Part shown: positions 13,101 through 25,440 of the stretch, one piece after another
Layout: every line of letters starts with the position of its first letter
Position numbering within the stretch: the stretch's first letter is position 1
Origin: Patiria miniata
Lineage: Eukaryota; Echinodermata; Asteroidea; Valvatida; Asterinidae
DNA length: 64,000 nucleotides
Assembly (NCBI RefSeq): GCF_015706575.1
Contig: NW_024037051.1
Location: forward strand, 18,371,153 to 18,435,152
Reading direction: 5' to 3'
Program-made: the position numbers and the translations under genes
Notes under the pieces: generated by a model
The model's database searches: none
What the model was told of the DNA's origin: nothing
Seen by the model: only the letters and a program-made list of their open reading frames with translations

Positions 13101-14162
13101 CTTTCAATTTAAAACCAATTAAGCATTTTTAAAATTAAATTTGACATCAGATTAAAGTATTGGGGTTCAAGGAAAAAGTCAGTCTGTGTCCTATAAAGCT
13201 AGCACAAAAACATTAGCATCGGTGTCATTCCAAATGATGACGTTATTTTAACTGTTCAACCCCATACAGCTAAACGTGTTTAATTTTTACTAAATGTATC
13301 TTTGTATTCTTTCTTTAACGCAAATTTCGTTTTGTTGGAAAACACATCTTTATAGAAAAGAAGTGTTTGGAAACCACTTTATTTTCCATCTTCAGTGAAA
13401 AAAAACAAACAAAGCGAAACAGCGTTCCATAAGCAAACAAAACGCATATTTGTGAACTCTCTGTAAATGTATGGTTTTGCTATAGGAGGCTTCCCATTCC
13501 TCAAAAATACATAAAACCGTGTGCAAATTTTATATTGGGTTTTGCCCTTCACAGACGTATACTTTTATGAACGCTGTATACTCAGTGTTTTCCTAGGACT
13601 TGCGAGAAGCTTCAATACTCTGGTGGGACTCGAACCCACGATCAGGAGGTCGTGGGTTCGTGGTCGAGTGGTTAGACGTTTACTAGTGCAGACGTCTAAC
13701 CACTCGACTACCGAGCTTGCTGGGGTCGGCTGGCTGGTTCGTATCTGATGTAACTGCGAGTACCGCATGTATACATGACTTTTTGTATACGATGGACTTT
13801 GCGTCGGGGAGAAAGTCAACGTGCACATTCTTCGTACTTACTTTCAAGGGACACTAAGCCCCACATAAACGATATAATAGCGGCTGGGATACCCAGTCCT
13901 CAATCCTGTAAACTCCTCCCACATTATTGGATTTTTAAAAGGTTTGTTTAGGAGATGACGAAATGCCTCACCTTAGAGGTTTGTGCGGCGGTAGGCGGCG
14001 GTATGTAGCCATCCGGCCGGGGGAACACGTTCTCCTCGTACCGTCCGACCACGTTGCCTGGCGGTCGGTACTGGCCAACGATCAGCACCTTACCGTCCTT
14101 CGTGATCGCCCTCCCGATGCCAAACTCTCTAGATCCTTTCCAAACCATCTGCGTGAAGTGTC
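10124..14162 (-). pseudogene. Copy B: partial duplicate of CAP2 last exon, linker and CAP3
   Basis: The exons are 14162-13972 (CAP2 last, intact), 13100-13026 (linker, intact), 12665-12408 (CAP3 core, 258 bp), 11219-11142 (middle) and 10268-10124 (last, 145 bp). The core exon has lost one T in the GAAAACATCG stretch near 12450, so the frame ends shortly after DVGE. The last exon has lost one A at the AITKEG codons near 10206, giving AITRRERSSW. Each exon is exactly one base shorter than its counterpart in D. Like copy A it has no 5' exons. Confidence 0.75.
11510..12148. mobile_element. Nested inverted-repeat element (fullest in copy B)
   Basis: The outer arms (ACGTTGTAGCCTTTCACAAGG at left, its complement at 12107-12148) enclose an inner element of about 535 bp with arms of about 80 bp. 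The inner arms share AAGCGACTGGAGC and CGAGTGGCGAAGCCACGAGG. C and D (20230-20465, 30172-30424) keep the outer arms but have lost the left inner arm. A keeps only the left outer arm. Confidence 0.65.
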
Positions 14163-15079
14163 CTGTGGATCGTTTTATGTCAATAATATATACAGGGAAA
14201 CAACAGAATGAGACTGTAGGGGGGGGGGGGGGTACGCGCATTGCTGCAACCTCCCCCCCCCCTCCCCCCTGTTCAGCTGAGTGTTATGATAAGCCTACTA
14301 GTAAAATGGGGCCAAAAATAATAAATTGAATGATAAAGTTCTTTATTCATTCTCATGGTAGATTTCAAAATTTTCGGGGGGGGGGGGAACGCTTAGCGCC
14401 CTCAATTGACGGCCGTGGTCGTGACAGTGACACTAGCATTTTATGTGGGTGGTCGGAGGGTAGCCGGGTATGGGTACGAGCGAAACATAATAATAATCTT
14501 TTGGAAAGCAGTTACTGTTTTTTTTTACTGAAATGGACAATACTCTCGGTAAAGATTACAATAAGACAAATATAAAAATAAAGAGATAAAATTGCTTAGA
14601 GTTCAAAATCTGCGGTATTTTCTCTTTCGCAATGAATTAGGCTAAGCCATTTTTTTCTACTACAGATTATAATGATGTTATATTTTAATGCAATACAAGT
14701 TTCTTGTATATTATTGTTTATTGTAGGCCTAGTTTGATTATTAGTCATGTGGCTTAATATGATCAAATTTTAGACAAGATCGCACCGACTGGTCCAAAGC
14801 ACCAAACTTGGCAAAACGATTGTTAAGCCTTAAAGAAGATTTTTTAGAAGGAGTGACACCTGGAATTCTTTTGGGAGGGATTCCTTATTTGCATGAATCG
14901 TAAAAGCTGACGTGTAACATGTTTATTCAAATATTTTGGTATTTGTTTTATTTATTTTTTCGAAAAATGTATTTCGGGGGATTCTACTTACACGCATCCT
15001 TACTTAAATACCATTTTATGAAGCATGAGTGACTGAGTAACTGAGAACATAATGAAAGATCCAAATGGCCGACATATAC

Positions 15080-15888
15080 CAGGGGCAGCGGAACCGGGAA
15101 GGGAGGGGGGGGGGGGGCAGGGGGGCACTTTCTCTCCACCCCACCCCCCCCCCCCCCCCCAGATTTCCCCAGGCCAACAAAAGTGCCCCCTTCGCGGTTA
15201 AAATTAATACCCCCTCGAGATGAAAACAAAACTGCCCTGCATCAAACGCACACGATATGAAAGCATATGATCGCGCAGATAAACTTGTCCTTGTAATGCA
15301 AAACTGCCTCTCAAAACACATTATACCCCTCTTGCATTAACAAGATTGTGCTCCTTCTCGAGATAGAAAACTACCGGTAGCCCTCGAAAGCACAAATACC
15401 CCTCTCGCAATAATAAAACTGTGCCCCGCCTCTCGAGATGGGAAATTGGCCATCAAAAACAATAGTGCTCTACTTGCGATAACCTCTCGAGATGGAAAAC
15501 TGCCCCTCGATAGCACAATTAGTGCCCCGCTCGCAACATTAAAATTGTGCCCCCTCTCAAGATGGAAAACTGGCCCCTCAAAAAATAACAGTGCTCTTCA
15601 CGTGAATAAAATGGTCACTGAACTGTCCATCAAAAGCAACAGTGCCACTCTCGCGATAACACAAAAAATGACCTCTCTACATAATTTGGTAAAAGAAGCA
15701 CAAAGAGCAAGATGGACAACGTATTCATAATTTGTTCCACGTCATATAGGTTTATAGTGAAATGAACGGGACCATATTCTTTTCCTCCACTTTCACACCG
15801 ACGGAAGGTGCCCCCTATTTCTGAGCAAGTGCCCCTTTTTGGTGTTGCCCCCCCCCCCCCCAGTTTGAAAAGCGTTCCGCCTCCCATG
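15080..15888. mobile_element. hAT-like element, copy B
   Basis: Same ends, flanks and internal minisatellite as the element at 5042-5835. The G and C runs differ in length. Confidence 0.65.
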
Positions 15889-16674
15889 CCATATACCCTT
15901 TTTTAAGTTGCACGCATTGATCGTTTCCACATAATCATCAGGTCTCATCTTGCATGCAAAAACCTCAGTATTGATGATCTTTAAATTAAGTTGTTAGAAT
16001 CCCCAACATACATACACTTTTCGATTTTTTTTTTTTAAATATAATAAAATATGGGAATAAATATATCCCGACTTCTGCAAATTAGGCACTGTTCTCCAAA
16101 GAATTTCAGGTGTCAAATATCTTCTTTGAGGCTATAAGAATCCAAGTCAAAATTTAGTGCGTTGGAACGGACCAGTCGGTCACAATTCCGACTATATTGC
16201 CATCGTAAACCATTCCCTAGACTTGGCGTAATTACAAGAAAAGATGAATTTTCCAAGTGAAGGGAGTTGAATTAAAATTTAAAAAAAAAAAAGCTTCGTT
16301 AATATTATGTAAACCGGTCAGTATAGCTCACTGTTTATAATTATGAAGAAGGGGATTATTATGAACTTCCTAAATTTCACTTCCTGCAGTAGGAATATCA
16401 GCGCGATGCCGGACGAGGGCAGAACGGGGCAAGCCTGCAAGGTTAATTGCTCGTACGGACGAGAGTGACTCTGAATAGTCAAGTGCTTTTATACGAATGA
16501 ATGTATAGAAAAGAGTGACGTAACACTGAGCATTCATGTGAACAGCCTGGCGCAATGCAGTTTCGCGCAGCTAGCTTTGAAAAACAAAGTGACGAGTCCA
16601 CTGCGGAAATCAAAGCCCGATCTTATCGCCACAGAATACAATTCATTATGTTTTAAAACGCGGGAGATAGAAAG

Positions 16675-16748
16675 GCGCCTAAATAGCCTAGTGGTTATGC
16701 TGTCAGACAGCGGACCCAAGGTTTGGGGTTCGAATCCCCATGGTGCCA
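16675..16748 (+). repeat. Best-preserved tRNA-like head (copy B)
   Basis: The acceptor strand GGCGCC can pair with GGTGCC, a D arm AGC/GCT encloses CTAGTGGTTAT, and a 5-bp T arm TGGGG/CCCCA encloses TTCGAAT. The anticodon arm does not form a 5-bp stem. It is judged a tRNA-derived repeat head, not a functional tRNA. Confidence 0.5.
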
Positions 16749-17639
16749 TATTTTGTTTTCCACGCACGCGGCCGTGTCATTTAAGTTAAGAGTATTAATT
16801 TCCCGTCGTCATTCACCAACAGCAGTTAGCTCGGTCGGTCGGTAAGCTGACTCACAAGTTGGGACTGTCTGCGAAGTCCAGGTTGGCGTCTGCGTATAGG
16901 TACGGGGTTCTTTTGCTGACTCGGCAGCAAGGCTTAGGGTGCCACCTCGTTTCCTCCCTTTATGGTGCCTGACTTTCGAGTTACATGGATGGACAGGGAA
17001 GGAGGTGTGGTGGGCCGGGTACCGAGTCCCAGAAGAGTTCTATATGGAAGTCGGTAAGGGGCTCATTGAGTTAGGGTCATAAGTCCGACTCCTGAAGACT
17101 TGGCTATCGCCACATAACTTTTTGTTTTATTTTCGTTCTTTTCTATCGGAGGACAATTGCAAGAATGATTAATTTGTTATATTGAGAGCTTGTACTGTTA
17201 TCGTTCGAAATTAATTTTTAAAATTGCTCGAAAATACAAAATTCAATCCAGTTATAATGTTTTTATTTCATTGTCGCAAAACTGCATGTACATGCTCAGT
17301 ATACCTATGCGCATACCTTGTTCTGGCCTGTTCCCTGATCCCAGACTGCAGGGGGGGGGGGTGTATTTAAATCTTATAGTTTTTAATCTTATAATAAAAA
17401 CTTGTCTCCGACGACACCAAATGCCTAAAAAAGTGTTAAATTAATTCCCCAGCAGTTTCCGTATATTTCCACCACGAAAACAAATAATCACATTCAGAAT
17501 GTCGATACAGCGCTGGAGACGGTGGCGGAAGGCGTGTGCTACGGCCGAAAGCTGATGAAGGAATTCAGGATCACCCCTGATGTCATTGCACACCCCCTCG
17601 ATCGCGTGTTGCGCCAAACAATATATGGAGGTGTAGGCT

Positions 17640-17773
17640 ACAATGACATCAGGGGTGATCCTGCATTCCTTCAAAAGCTTTCGGCAGCAGTACGCGCCTT
17701 CCGCCACCGCCTCCAGCGCTGTATCGACATTGGAGGACACCAAGTTGAAAACGGCAGATTCTGTAATGAGTGA
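17640..17773 (+). pseudogene. Possible transposase C-terminal fragment in hairpin arm (copy B)
   Basis: The frame reads YNDIRGDPAFLQKLSAAVRA, then FRHRLQRCIDIGGHQVENG and a stop. The R-x-F-x-x-R-x-x-x-CI-x-x-GGH pattern recalls the tail of Tc1/IS630-type DDE transposases, where a short helix precedes NGGH-x-EHL. That is a resemblance from memory only. No catalytic DDE region lies nearby. Confidence 0.3.
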
Positions 17774-18957
17774 GCATTTTTTTATGGCGTTTAAATCTCA
17801 CCCGCTTGAACAAAACTGATGAAACTCGCTCCATAAATGTTGTCATGCCGTGTTTACATGATCTGATATTTTGGTTTATTTCCATTTGTAAACAAAAAAG
17901 TTATTCAGGATCAGAAGCAGGAACAGCGGCATGCGCTGCAACTCTGATGTAAAGCGGGTAGCCGTTTTGTCGAAGTGTAACTTCAAGATCCAGATACAGA
18001 ACCAGGGAATTGAATTATTTAAAAAAAATAATAATAATAATAATTACAGTAGACGCTTTTAATAATTCAATACTGGAACTCGCGGATATAGTGCTTTCAA
18101 AACGGTGAGAATGTTTATTCTATGCATATTTCTTTATTGTTTCTTAAGAAGGTAATGAACAAAAAGAAAGCAAAATATATAGGCCCTACCTAATTACTAC
18201 AAGTACAGCACTGTCTGTAAAAAAAATAATTTCAATATATTCAGATTCGTAATTTAAGAATCCACACTTGCGAGTGTATTCTTCGACTTAAACCATTGCG
18301 TCAACAGAAATATTGGAAAGAATGTTGCAACCTGACGCCACTTTTTTCTTCATATATCATCTCAATGAAGGTAATTTGTTGCAAAAATGACGATAAGACA
18401 TGAATCTGGGACTGAGAAATGTTTCCAATTGTGTTGGGAAATACTCGAAATGACTCTCCGTAGATTTTGTACACAAGCGCGGAAGTGGCGGCAGGTTGCA
18501 ACATTTTTTCCTGGCGTGTTTAGCATGTGTATCGCCACACCCGTACAACCATGTCATTTTGTGTCTATAGGCTCCTTACGTCAAAATGGATAGTTCAGAC
18601 GACGATTTCTTTCTGACTAATAAAAGTAGATTTTGCAGTGACGGCGGAGAATCTGACAGTGTGTGAAGATGCAATGCAATGGTAATTTTCGGAAAGCAAA
18701 TTTTCACACAGACGGTCCTATTCAGGCTCATTATGGAGAACAATTTATTGTCCGACGTGTTCAAAGTGTGGATTCGTAATTCCGAATCCACACTTTACTA
18801 AAGATTCGTCGTTCCGAATCCACACTTTGTGACCAGTGTAAGCGATTCGTAGATCCGAATTCACACTTTTAACAATAGTGTGACGTCATAGCAATGGTTT
18901 AAATGAATTAAAAACCAGGACTTTTCTTATACCTCCCACTACCTGCTCTCTCCACCT

Positions 18958-19159
18958 GGGGCCAATTTCACGGCGCTGCTAAGCACAAACATTTGCTTAA
19001 CACAAAAAAGTCTGGCTTATAAAAGCAGGTTACAGCTGTAGTTGTTTGCTATAGCATGAAAATCACATGGAGTTTTGGCTGGTAAACTGCTTTAAGCCAG
19101 ACTTTTTTTGTGCTAAGCAAATGTTTTTGCTTAGCATGCAGCGCCGTGAAATTGGCCCC
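18958..19159. mobile_element. MITE, GGGGCCAATTTCACGGCGC termini (copy C)
   Basis: Left and right ends are inverted repeats of about 60 bp (GGGGCCAATTTCACGGCGC on the left; GCGCCGTGAAATTGGCCCC on the right, with TTTGCTTAGCA inside). It is 202 bp. It is absent at the matching place in A (about 1063) and B (about 10417), where the short empty site remains. Confidence 0.75.
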
Positions 19160-19878
19160 TAGTAATAAATCATTTCTGCATGTTCAAAAGTCTCGCACAC
19201 GTATGCAACTTAGGAACAGTCTGGTGCATAGTTGTGCTTTATATAATTATCTGCGTTTGTTTGTGTATGCGGTGTCTTGGGTAAAAGAAGAATCGATTCG
19301 TCGCGGTGGGAGATCCGAAAACACGAATTTGTTTTTCAAATTTAGTAACTATGTTACAATGTTATCCAGCCAATATGCAGTATCACATTACATATTTGTT
19401 ATTCTAATAAGCAAAACGGAAAAGGTGCGATTGTTTATGAGTTGAAGTGGACGTAATAATTCACAGCGAGCGTTAAAATTAGTTGCTATATATGCGGCCG
19501 TATCGAATCAGGATACCGGAAGAAACTTTCCCACCCAGGGATTACTACTGGAAACGCGGTTGAAAATAAAGTAACCCCTGAGGACGAGAGTTTACCTAAT
19601 TTTACCCAATCCAAAGTAGTGCCCTCCTATTTTGTCCGTCGCCTATATTAGACAGGCTGAATGTTGGACAGTGTTCAGCAATGGCATGACATAAGCTGTG
19701 CTATTGTCAGTGGATTGTCTGTTGGAAATTCAAGAAGTCCAACATTCGATAAGACATTTTCTAAATTAAAATTTTGGTCTGAGAACATAAACATGAGAGA
19801 CTGCATATGCAAAATGAGTGGGGCCCTAGGTGCTCATAACAACATTGTTCTTATTTGTGAATGGAAGGATTTCCTGAC

Positions 19879-22161
19879 CTGCACCCGACGTGAAACCGGG
19901 TTTCTTGAAGTTGTACTTGTCGATCTGGCGGTAAAACATGTCAGTGGCTTCATTCCCTGAAATAGAAAACAACTATAAACATTAATCCCGCACTATGTTA
20001 ACATGCATTTGTTGCGTAATGCGCTCTTATAGCAAACTGGTCAAAAACAGCTTTTTAAAATTAAATTCGATTAGAAGTGAAATTTTGGTAGTGATATTAC
20101 GTGGTTCCCAGAGATTTTTGATGTAGAACTAGAAAAAGGCGAATTTCAGCTCGGCCATCTTGAAAACAGTGCGAACGCTTCAGGAATTGGAAGACCGTTC
20201 GCCTTCGTTGCTGACATTCACCAACGTTGTAGCCTTTCACCAAGGCCATCGTGGCTTAACATAATTGCCGGCATTAGACAAAGCGGCATTAGACATCAGC
20301 GTTGTGATTGGTTAACCTTTCAGCACTCTTCTTATTTGCATAAAAACTAGGAATAATTCAACAAAATCATGTTGGAAAAGGCCTCGTGGCTTCGCCACTC
20401 GTGCGTGCTGACTTAATCTTTGCTCCACTCTAAGCCACGATGGCCTTGGCGAAAGGCTACCAACGTTGTGGCAAATAGTCGGTCCCACTTGCGCAAACGT
20501 TACCAACGTTGCCAACGTTGGTAAACATTAGCGTTGTCCGCGTATAAGCGCAACGCACCTAGCCATGTATTGAGCATTCTCAGAGTGAATAACGTTTTGG
20601 TCATCGTCTCCATTGTTTTAAGTACTTGGTCTTCCAACCTTCATTCACTTTAGAGAAAGTCTTGGATTTGACACCAATAGGAATAATTTGAACCGGTTTT
20701 TAATTACAGTCTAATTTCTAAATTAACCATAAATTCACTCGTTTGACACCTACCAGAAAACGCAGTGCTGGCGCTTGAGTAATGCATCACGATGTTTTCT
20801 CCCACATCGGTGTTGCCACTGTTCTTGAACTCGTCTTTCTTGGCGAGGTGAGCGGCCCAGTCCTGGGCTCGCTTGTTCAGATCTTCCGACCGTCTCAGGC
20901 TGCGTGCGCCGTGGCGGGCCCGGTACTTGTTGTGGGCTTCCAGGCAGTCCCGCTGGGAAGTCCGAAGGTCCGAGGGAGACAAGTCCGCATTCTTGAGTTT
21001 GACACCACCGACCTGGGTATATAAACGATTTTGAAAGTCAACTCAAAACTAGACAAAATGTTCATAATAAAGCTAATTTAAAACACAACAAAAATAAACG
21101 CTCTATTATTAAACTTCGTATAGGTTCAAATTTCACATCTCACACTCTTTCGAAATTGTGGGTTGACGAAAAGGTTCCTGTGTTAGTTTGTTTTCCGCTC
21201 AAAAATTAACTGCGACTCATCAACATTGGTGAAATCAACAGAGATGCAAACAAAGTAACACAGACGAAATCACACGACTCAACTATTACTTACAAACTGT
21301 ACGTAAAGTATACTGCCAATTGGACAACAAAGCAACAATAAAGGCCTCTTTATAGAAAAGAAGTGTTTGGAAACCACTTTATTTTCCATCTTCAGTGAAA
21401 AAACAACGAAGCGAAACAGCGTTCCATAAGCAAACAAAACACATATTTGTTAACTCTCTGTAGATGTATGGTTTTGCTATAGGAGGCTTCCCATTCGTCA
21501 AAAATACATAAAACCGTGTGCACATTTTATATTGGGTTTTGCCCTTCACAGACGTATACTTTTATGAACGCTGTATACTCAGTGTTTTCCGAGGACTTGC
21601 GAGAAGCTTCAATACTCTGGTGGGACTCGAACCCACGATCAGGAGGTCGTGGGTTCGTGGGTCGAGTGGTTAGACGTTTACTAGTGCAGACGTCTAACCA
21701 CTCGACTACCGAGCTTGCTGGGGTCGGCTGGCTGGTTTCGTATCTGATTTAACTGCGAGTACCGTATAACTACATGACTTTTTGTATACGATGGACTTTG
21801 CGTCTGGGAGAAAGTCAACGTGCACATTCTTCGTACTTACTTTCAATGGACACTAAGCCCCACATAAACGATATAATAGCGGCTGGGATACCCAGTCCTC
21901 AATCCTGTAAACTCCTCCCACATTATTGAATTTTTAAAAGGTTTGTTTAGGAGATGACGAAATGCCTCACCTTAGAGGTTTGTGCGGCGGTAGGCGGCGG
22001 TATGTAGCCATCCGGCCGGGGGAACACGTTCTCCTCGTACCGTCCGACCACGTTGCCTGGCGGTCGGTACTGGCCAACGATCAGCACCTTACCGTCCTTC
22101 GTGATCGCCCTCCCGATGCCAAACTATCTAGATCCTTTCCAAACCATCTGCGTGAAGTGTC
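19879..22161 (-). pseudogene. Copy C: partial duplicate lacking linker and last exon
   Basis: The exons present are 22161-21971 (CAP2 last), 21012-20754 (CAP3 core, frame open) and 19956-19879 (middle, frame open). The CAP2 last exon has GAG to TAG at 22126-22124 (SREFG becomes SR-stop). The linker exon is missing: sequence jumps near 21350 from the flank left of it to the flank right of it. The CAP3 last exon is also missing: the 3' flank of copy B joins directly to intron sequence at about 18930. The middle exon therefore has no partner within this copy. Confidence 0.75.
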
Positions 22162-23040
22162 CTGTGGATTGTTTTGCCATTGAATGTCAATAATATATAC
22201 AGGGAAACAACAGAATGAGACTGTATAGGGGGGGGGGGGTACGGGCATTGCTGCAACCTCCTCCCCCTCCCCCCCCCCCCCTCCCCCCTGTTCAGCTGAG
22301 TGTTATGATAAGCCTACTAGTAAAATGGGGCCAAAAATAATAAATGGAATGATAAAGTTCCTTTGACGGCCGTGGTCGTGACAGTGACACTAGCATTTTA
22401 TGTGGGTGGCCGGAGGGTAGCCGGGTATGGGTACGAGCGAAACATAATAATAATCTTTTGGAAAGCAGTTACTGGGTTTTTTTTACTGAAATGGACTATA
22501 CTCTCGGTAAAGATTACAATAAGACAAATATAAAAATAAAGAAATAAAATTGCTTAAAGTTCAAAATCTGCGGTATTTTCTCTTTCGCAATGAATTAGGC
22601 TAAGCCATTTTTTTCTACTACAGATTATAATGATGTTATATTTTAATGCGATACAAGTTTCTTGTATATTATTGTTTATTGTAGGCCTAGTTTGATTATT
22701 AGTCATGTGGCTTAATTTGATCCAATTTTAGACAAGATCGCACCGACTGGTCCAAAGCACCAAACTTGGCAAATAGATTGTTAAGCCTTAAAGAAGATTT
22801 TTTAGAAGGAGTGACACCTGGAATTCTTTTGGGAGGGATTCCTTATTTGCATGAATCGTAAAAGCTGACGTGTAATATGTTTATTCAAATATTTTGGTAT
22901 TTGTTTTATTAATTTTTTCGAAAAATGTATTTCGGGGGATTCTACTTACACGCATCCTTACTTAAATACCATGTTATGAAGCATGAATGACTGAGTAACT
23001 TATGATGCCATAATGAAAGACCCAAATGGCCGACATATAC

Positions 23041-23825
23041 CAGGGGCCGGCGGAACCGGGAAGGGAAGGGGGGGGGGGCACTTTCCACTCCCCCCCCCCC
23101 CAAGATTTTCCCAGGCCAACAAAAGGGCCCCCTTCGCGGTTAATATGCCCCCTCGACATGAAAACAAAACTGCCCTGCATCAAACGCACACGATATGAAA
23201 GCATATGATCGCGCAGATAAACTTGTCCTTGTAATGCAAAACTGCCCCTCAAAACACAATATACCCCTCTTGCATTAACAAGATTGTGCTCCTTCTCGAG
23301 ATAGAAAACTATACCGGTACCCCTCGAAAGCACAAATAGCCCTCTCGCAATAATAAAACTGTGCCCCGCCTCTCGAGATGGGACATTTGCCATCAAAAAC
23401 AATAGTGCTCCACTTGCGATAACCTCTCGAGATGGAAAACTGCCCCTCGATAGCACAATTAGTGCCCCGCTCGCAACATTAAAATTGTGCCCCCTCTCAA
23501 CATGGAAAACTGGCCCCTAAAAAAATAACAGTGCTCTTCACGTGAATAAAATGGTCACTGAACTGTCCATCAAAAGCAACAGTGCCCCTCTCGCGATAAC
23601 AAAAAAAATGACCTCTCTACATAATTTGGTAAAAGAAGCACAAAGAGCAAGATGGACAACGTATTCATAATTTGTTCACGTCATATAGGTTTATAGTGAA
23701 ATGAACGGGACCATATTCTTTTCCTCCACTTTCACACCGACGGAAGGTGCCCCCTTTTTCTGAGCAAGTGCCCCTTTTTGGTGTTGCCCCCCCCCCCCAG
23801 TTTGAAAAGCGTTCCGCCGCCCATG
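23041..23825. mobile_element. hAT-like element, copy C
   Basis: Same ends and internal repeat as the element at 5042-5835. The minisatellite is translatable for 160 codons on the minus strand here, but not in A or B. Confidence 0.65.
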
Positions 23826-24234
23826 CCATATACCCTTTTTTAAGTTTCACGCATTGATCGTTTCCACATAATCATCAGGTCTCATCTTGCATGCAAAAAC
23901 CTCAGTATTGATGATCTTTAAATTAAGTTGTTAGAATCCCCAACATACATACACTTTTCGATTTTTTTTTTAAATATAATAAAATATGGGAATAAATATA
24001 TCCCGACTTCTGTAAATTAGGCACTGTTCTCCAAAGAATTTCAGGTGTCAAATATCTTCTTTGAGGCTATAAGAATCCAAGTCAAAATTTAGTGCGTTGG
24101 AACGGACCAGTCGGTCACAATTCCGACTATATTACCATCGTATACCATTCCCTAGACGTGGCGTAATTACAAGAAAAGATGAATTTTCCAAGTGAAGGGA
24201 GTTGAATTAAAATTTTAAAAAAATGCTTCGTTAA

Positions 24235-24609
24235 GGCCAAAAAAAAAAAAAAAATCGCTCTCTGGTCAGACCAAAGTTCCGGAATTGACGCGGCCACGCG
24301 GCTTTTTTTTTTTTTCCTGTTTTTTTTTTCTTCAGCTTGGATTGTACAGACAAGGTGGGTACTATTTTGCTTTTTTGGTGTCCTCATGTACATTGGTGGC
24401 CTCCATAATTTGCCTTGGTGCTTTCGATCATTTGCCTTGGTGCAATTTCCCATTCCTTGGTGCTCTTTGGTAAAAAAAAATGAGGAGATGCGGAAATAAA
24501 GGGCGCTGTTGGAGCTACCGCGGAACATTTTGGAAAAAAAAAAGATCGACGCGCATGCTTAAAATCGACGCGCGCGCTGACCAGAGACCGACTTATTTTT
24601 TTTTGGGCC
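24235..24609. mobile_element. Harbinger-like MITE inserted only in copy C
   Basis: The element starts GGCC plus an A run and ends with a T run plus GGGCC, with inner inverted sequence TCGGTCTCTGGTCAG. It is flanked by TAA on both sides. The empty site is present in A (CGTTAATATT near 6250) and in B, proving insertion after duplication. Length is 375 bp and no coding capacity is seen. Confidence 0.8.
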
Positions 24610-24969
24610 TAATATTATGTAAACCGGTCAGTATAGCTCACTGTGTATAATTATGAAGAAGGGGATTATTATGAACTTCCTAAATTTCACTCCCTGCAGA
24701 AGGAATATCAGCGCGATGCCGGACGAGGGCAGAACGGGGCAAGCCTGCAAGGTTAATTGCTCGTACGGACGAGAGCGACTCTGAATAGTCAAGTGCTTTT
24801 ATACGAATGAATGTATAGAAAAGAGTGACGTAACACTGAGCATTCATGTAAACAGCTTGGCGTGCTGCAGTTTCGCGCAGCTGGCTTTGAAAAACAAAGT
24901 GACGAGTCCACTGCGGAAATCAAAGCCCGATTATCGCCACAGAATACAATTCATTATGTTTTAAAACGC

Positions 24970-25440
24970 GGGAGATAGAAAGGCGCCTAAATAGCCTAGT
25001 GGTTATGCTGTCAGACAGCGGACCCAAGGTTTGGGGTTCGAATCCCCATGGTGCCATATTTTGTTTTCCACGCACGCGGCCGTGTCATTTAAGTTAAGAG
25101 TATTAATTTCCGTCGTCATTTACCAACAGCAGTTAGCTCGGTCGGTCGGTAAGCTGACTCACAAGTTGGGACTGTCTGCGAAGTCCAGGTTGGCGTCTGC
25201 GTATAGGTACGGGGTTCTTTTGCTGACTCGGCAGCAAGGCTTAGGGTGCCACCTCGTTTCCTCCCTTTATGGTGCCTGACTTTCGAGTTACATGGATGGA
25301 CAGGGAAGGAGGTGTGGTGGGCCGGGTACCGAGTCCCAGAAGAGTTCTATATGGAAGTCGGTAAGGGGCTCATTAAGTTAGGGTCATAAGTCCGACTCCT
25401 GAAGACTTGGCCATCGCCACATAACTTTTTGTTTTATTTT
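24970..25440 (+). repeat. tRNA-headed dispersed repeat (copy C)
   Basis: Same sequence as copy B apart from scattered differences; the head again has TAGCCTAGTGGTTA and GGTTCGAATCC. Confidence 0.55.

Noticed and set aside
16675..16748. Possible functional tRNA gene
   Set aside because: The T arm and acceptor look tRNA-like, but the anticodon arm does not pair and the sequence recurs as part of a longer dispersed repeat.
22974..23456. 160-codon open frame on the minus strand
   Set aside because: It is a translation of the degenerate minisatellite inside the hAT-like element. The matching places in A and B are interrupted, and the peptide is repetitive.
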